64,000 nt of DNA from Clostridium_AM sp963780135. Its GTDB lineage: Bacteria; Bacillota; Clostridia; Clostridiales; Clostridiaceae. The stretch is from the NCBI GenBank assembly GCA_963780135.1, contig CAWAAR010000003.1, positions 186,001-250,000 on the forward strand, in the 5' to 3' direction. A model generated the notes under the pieces. The model saw only the letters and a list, made by a program, of their open reading frames with translations, was not told the DNA's origin and did not search any database. The translations under genes and the position numbers were made by a program. Positions 62,341 to 64,000 of the stretch are shown here, piece after piece (positions within the stretch are counted from its first letter, which is position 1; each line of letters opens with the position of its first letter).

Positions 62341-62781
62341 ATGAAACTTCATGAGTTAAAACCAGCAGAAGGATCAAGAAAAGCTCCTAAAAGAGTAGGA
62401 AGAGGTACTGGTTCAGGACTAGGAAGAAACGCTGGTAAAGGTGAAAAAGGACAAAAAGCTAGATCTGGCGGTGGAGTTAGACCAGGTTTTGAAGGTGGTC
62501 AAATGCCTTTATACAGAAGACTTCCTAAAAGAGGATTTACAAATATATTTGCAAAAGAATTTTCAACTATAAATGTTGATAGATTAAACATATTTGAAGA
62601 TGGCACTGAAATTACACCTGAATTACTATTATCAAAAGGAATAGTAAAGAAGGCAAAAAATGGTGTTAAGATACTTGGAAATGGTGATTTACAGAAGAAA
62701 TTAACTGTAAAAGCAGCAAAATTCTCACAGGTAGCTATAGAAAAAATAGAAGCAGCTGGAGGAAAAGTTGAGGTGATATAA
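62341..62781 (+). CDS. rplO: 50S ribosomal protein L15
   Basis: 146 residues. MKLHELKPAEGSRKAPKRVG, the Gly/Arg-rich tail into rRNA (GRGTGSGLGRNAGKGEKGQK) and GFEGGQMPLYRRLPKRGF. ATG after GAGGAGGTG. secY begins three bases after the stop. Confidence 0.97.
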   Translation: MKLHELKPAEGSRKAPKRVGRGTGSGLGRNAGKGEKGQKARSGGGVRPGFEGGQMPLYRRLPKRGFTNIFAKEFSTINVDRLNIFEDGTEITPELLLSKGIVKKAKNGVKILGNGDLQKKLTVKAAKFSQVAIEKIEAAGGKVEVI

Positions 62782-62784
62782 TAG

Positions 62785-64000
62785 ATGTTATCAACCTTAC
62801 GTAATGCCTGGAAAGTTCCGGAGCTGAGAAAAAGATTATTATTTACTTTACTAATGATAGCAATTTTCAGGATGGGAAATTTCATTCCTGTTCCTGGAAT
62901 TGATACTACGAAGCTTGCTGATTTAACTAAAGGTGGCTCATTATTTGGGTTTTACGATTTGATAGCTGGTGGTGCATTTAGTAGGTTTAGTATATTTGCT
63001 ATTGGTGTAGTTCCATTTATTAATGCTTCTATAATAATGCAACTATTACAGATTGCAGTTCCTGCTTTAGAACAACTTTCTAAAGAGGGTGACGATGGAA
63101 GAAAAAAGATACAACAGTATACAAGATATGCTGCAGTACCTTTAGGTGCAATTCAAGCTATTAGTACATACATCATAATAGCTAGAGCTAATGCACTTCA
63201 TGATCCCTATAATAAGGTTAATGCATTTTTGATAATACTTACTTTAACCACAGCCTCAACATTTTTGATTTGGCTTGGTGATAGAATTACTGATAGTGGA
63301 ATAGGAAACGGTATTTCTCTTTTAATATTTGTAAATATCATTTCTAAATTTCCAACTACATTAAATCAAATTATAGGTCTTCAACAAATGGAACAAATTA
63401 ACTTCATTGAACTTATAGGATTTGCTGTAGTAGCATTTGCATTATTTGTAGCAGTAGTAATTATGACTTTATCAGAAAGAAGAATTCCTATACAGTATGC
63501 AGGAAAGACATCAGGTGGAAAACTTTATAAAGGTCAATCTACGCACATTCCTATTAATGTAAATGGGTCAGCAGTTATTGGAATAATTTTTGCAATATCT
63601 GTTATGCAGTTTCCAATGACTATAGGTCAATTTTGGCAAAATTCAGCTTTTTATAAGTTTGTAACTACAAGTAAATTCAGTGTGTTTAAAGATGGTAGTT
63701 GGCAGTATGCATTAGTTTACTTTTTACTGACAATATTCTTTACTTGGTTTTATACAGAAGTTACTTTAAAACCTGAGGAAATGGCAGAAAATATGCATAA
63801 ATCATCAGGCTTTATACCAGGAATAAGACCAGGAGAACCCACAGCTGAACACATAGAAAAAGTTCTTGCTAAAGTTTCAATACTTGGTGGAGCTTTTGCA
63901 GGAGTAATAGCAGTAACGCCTATGATAGCACAATCTTATACAAACTTTAAAGGTATATATTTTGGTGCTACTGGATTACTGATCATGGTCAACGTTGCTG
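62785..64000 (+). CDS. secY: preprotein translocase subunit SecY, 3' end outside the window
   Basis: Central protein-conducting channel. About 405 codons are present. Membrane helix 1 (RLLFTLLMIAIFRMGNFIPV), plug region, LIAGGAFSRFSIFAIGVVPF with INASIIMQLL, GNGISLLIFVNIISKFP, the cytosolic loop SERRIPIQYAGKTSGGK, and RPGEPTAEHIEKVLAKVSIL in loop C5 are clear. The ATG at 62785 follows GAGGTG inside rplO, so coupling is likely. The window ends in what should be a late membrane helix. Confidence 0.97.
   Translation, partial: MLSTLRNAWKVPELRKRLLFTLLMIAIFRMGNFIPVPGIDTTKLADLTKGGSLFGFYDLIAGGAFSRFSIFAIGVVPFINASIIMQLLQIAVPALEQLSKEGDDGRKKIQQYTRYAAVPLGAIQAISTYIIIARANALHDPYNKVNAFLIILTLTTASTFLIWLGDRITDSGIGNGISLLIFVNIISKFPTTLNQIIGLQQMEQINFIELIGFAVVAFALFVAVVIMTLSERRIPIQYAGKTSGGKLYKGQSTHIPINVNGSAVIGIIFAISVMQFPMTIGQFWQNSAFYKFVTTSKFSVFKDGSWQYALVYFLLTIFFTWFYTEVTLKPEEMAENMHKSSGFIPGIRPGEPTAEHIEKVLAKVSILGGAFAGVIAVTPMIAQSYTNFKGIYFGATGLLIMVNVA

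Overview
The window is AT-rich, Gram-positive DNA that most resembles Clostridium sensu stricto. Evidence: UAGGAGG-type Shine-Dalgarno sites, GTG and TTG starts, a 16S with a Firmicute signature, a T-box, an L10 leader, a CtsR regulon, and a gene order that follows the Bacillus subtilis ctsR-to-spc region. I cannot name the species. It is core chromosome; I see no insertion sequence, prophage or CRISPR array.

Layout. 1-5.8 kb: the end of greA, lysS, a tRNA-Asn, a T-box controlled glyS, a probable minus-strand small RNA, and murD. 6.2-17.7 kb: two tandem rRNA operons, each with two strong promoters. The first carries tRNA-CAT and tRNA-Ala after the 5S. The second carries tRNA-Ile in the 16S-23S spacer and tRNA-Asn after the 5S. 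Both 5S genes have their own near-perfect promoter in the 23S-5S spacer. 17.8-20.3 kb: an EF-G-like paralogue and a small unknown gene. 20.6-27.7 kb: the stress operon ctsR-mcsA-mcsB-clpC, then radA and disA. 27.7-35.7 kb: an unknown minus-strand gene, carD, a PIN/TRAM membrane protein, ispD, cysS, mrnC, thyX, rlmB, yacP/rae1 and sigH. 35.7-40.7 kb: tRNA-Gly, tRNA-Thr, tuf copy 1, rpmG, secE, nusG, rplK, rplA, rplJ and rplL. 40.9-53.1 kb: rpoB, rpoC, an L7Ae-like gene, rpsL, rpsG, fusA and tuf copy 2. 53.2-64.0 kb: the S10/spc cluster from rpsJ to a secY cut by the window edge.

Most genes build or control the translation and transcription machinery: rRNA, tRNA, ribosomal proteins, elongation factors, aminoacyl-tRNA synthetases, RNA polymerase and rRNA-maturation enzymes. 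RNA regulation is visible at several points. These are a glyS T-box with a GGA specifier, an L10 leader before rplJ, and two covarying hairpins before rplK and rplA that copy the L1-binding part of 23S rRNA.

A striking anomaly is seven single-base indels in six core genes: cysS, sigH, tuf copy 1, nusG, rplA (two) and rplE. Five of these genes have no second copy here and are normally indispensable. Sequence or assembly error is therefore the simplest explanation. The cysS break does sit exactly on a classic -1 slippery heptamer.

The best candidate for something undescribed is the small RNA at about 4.10-4.21 kb on the minus strand. It has a promoter, an intrinsic terminator, repeated CCCC motifs, and an inverted repeat overlapping its promoter.
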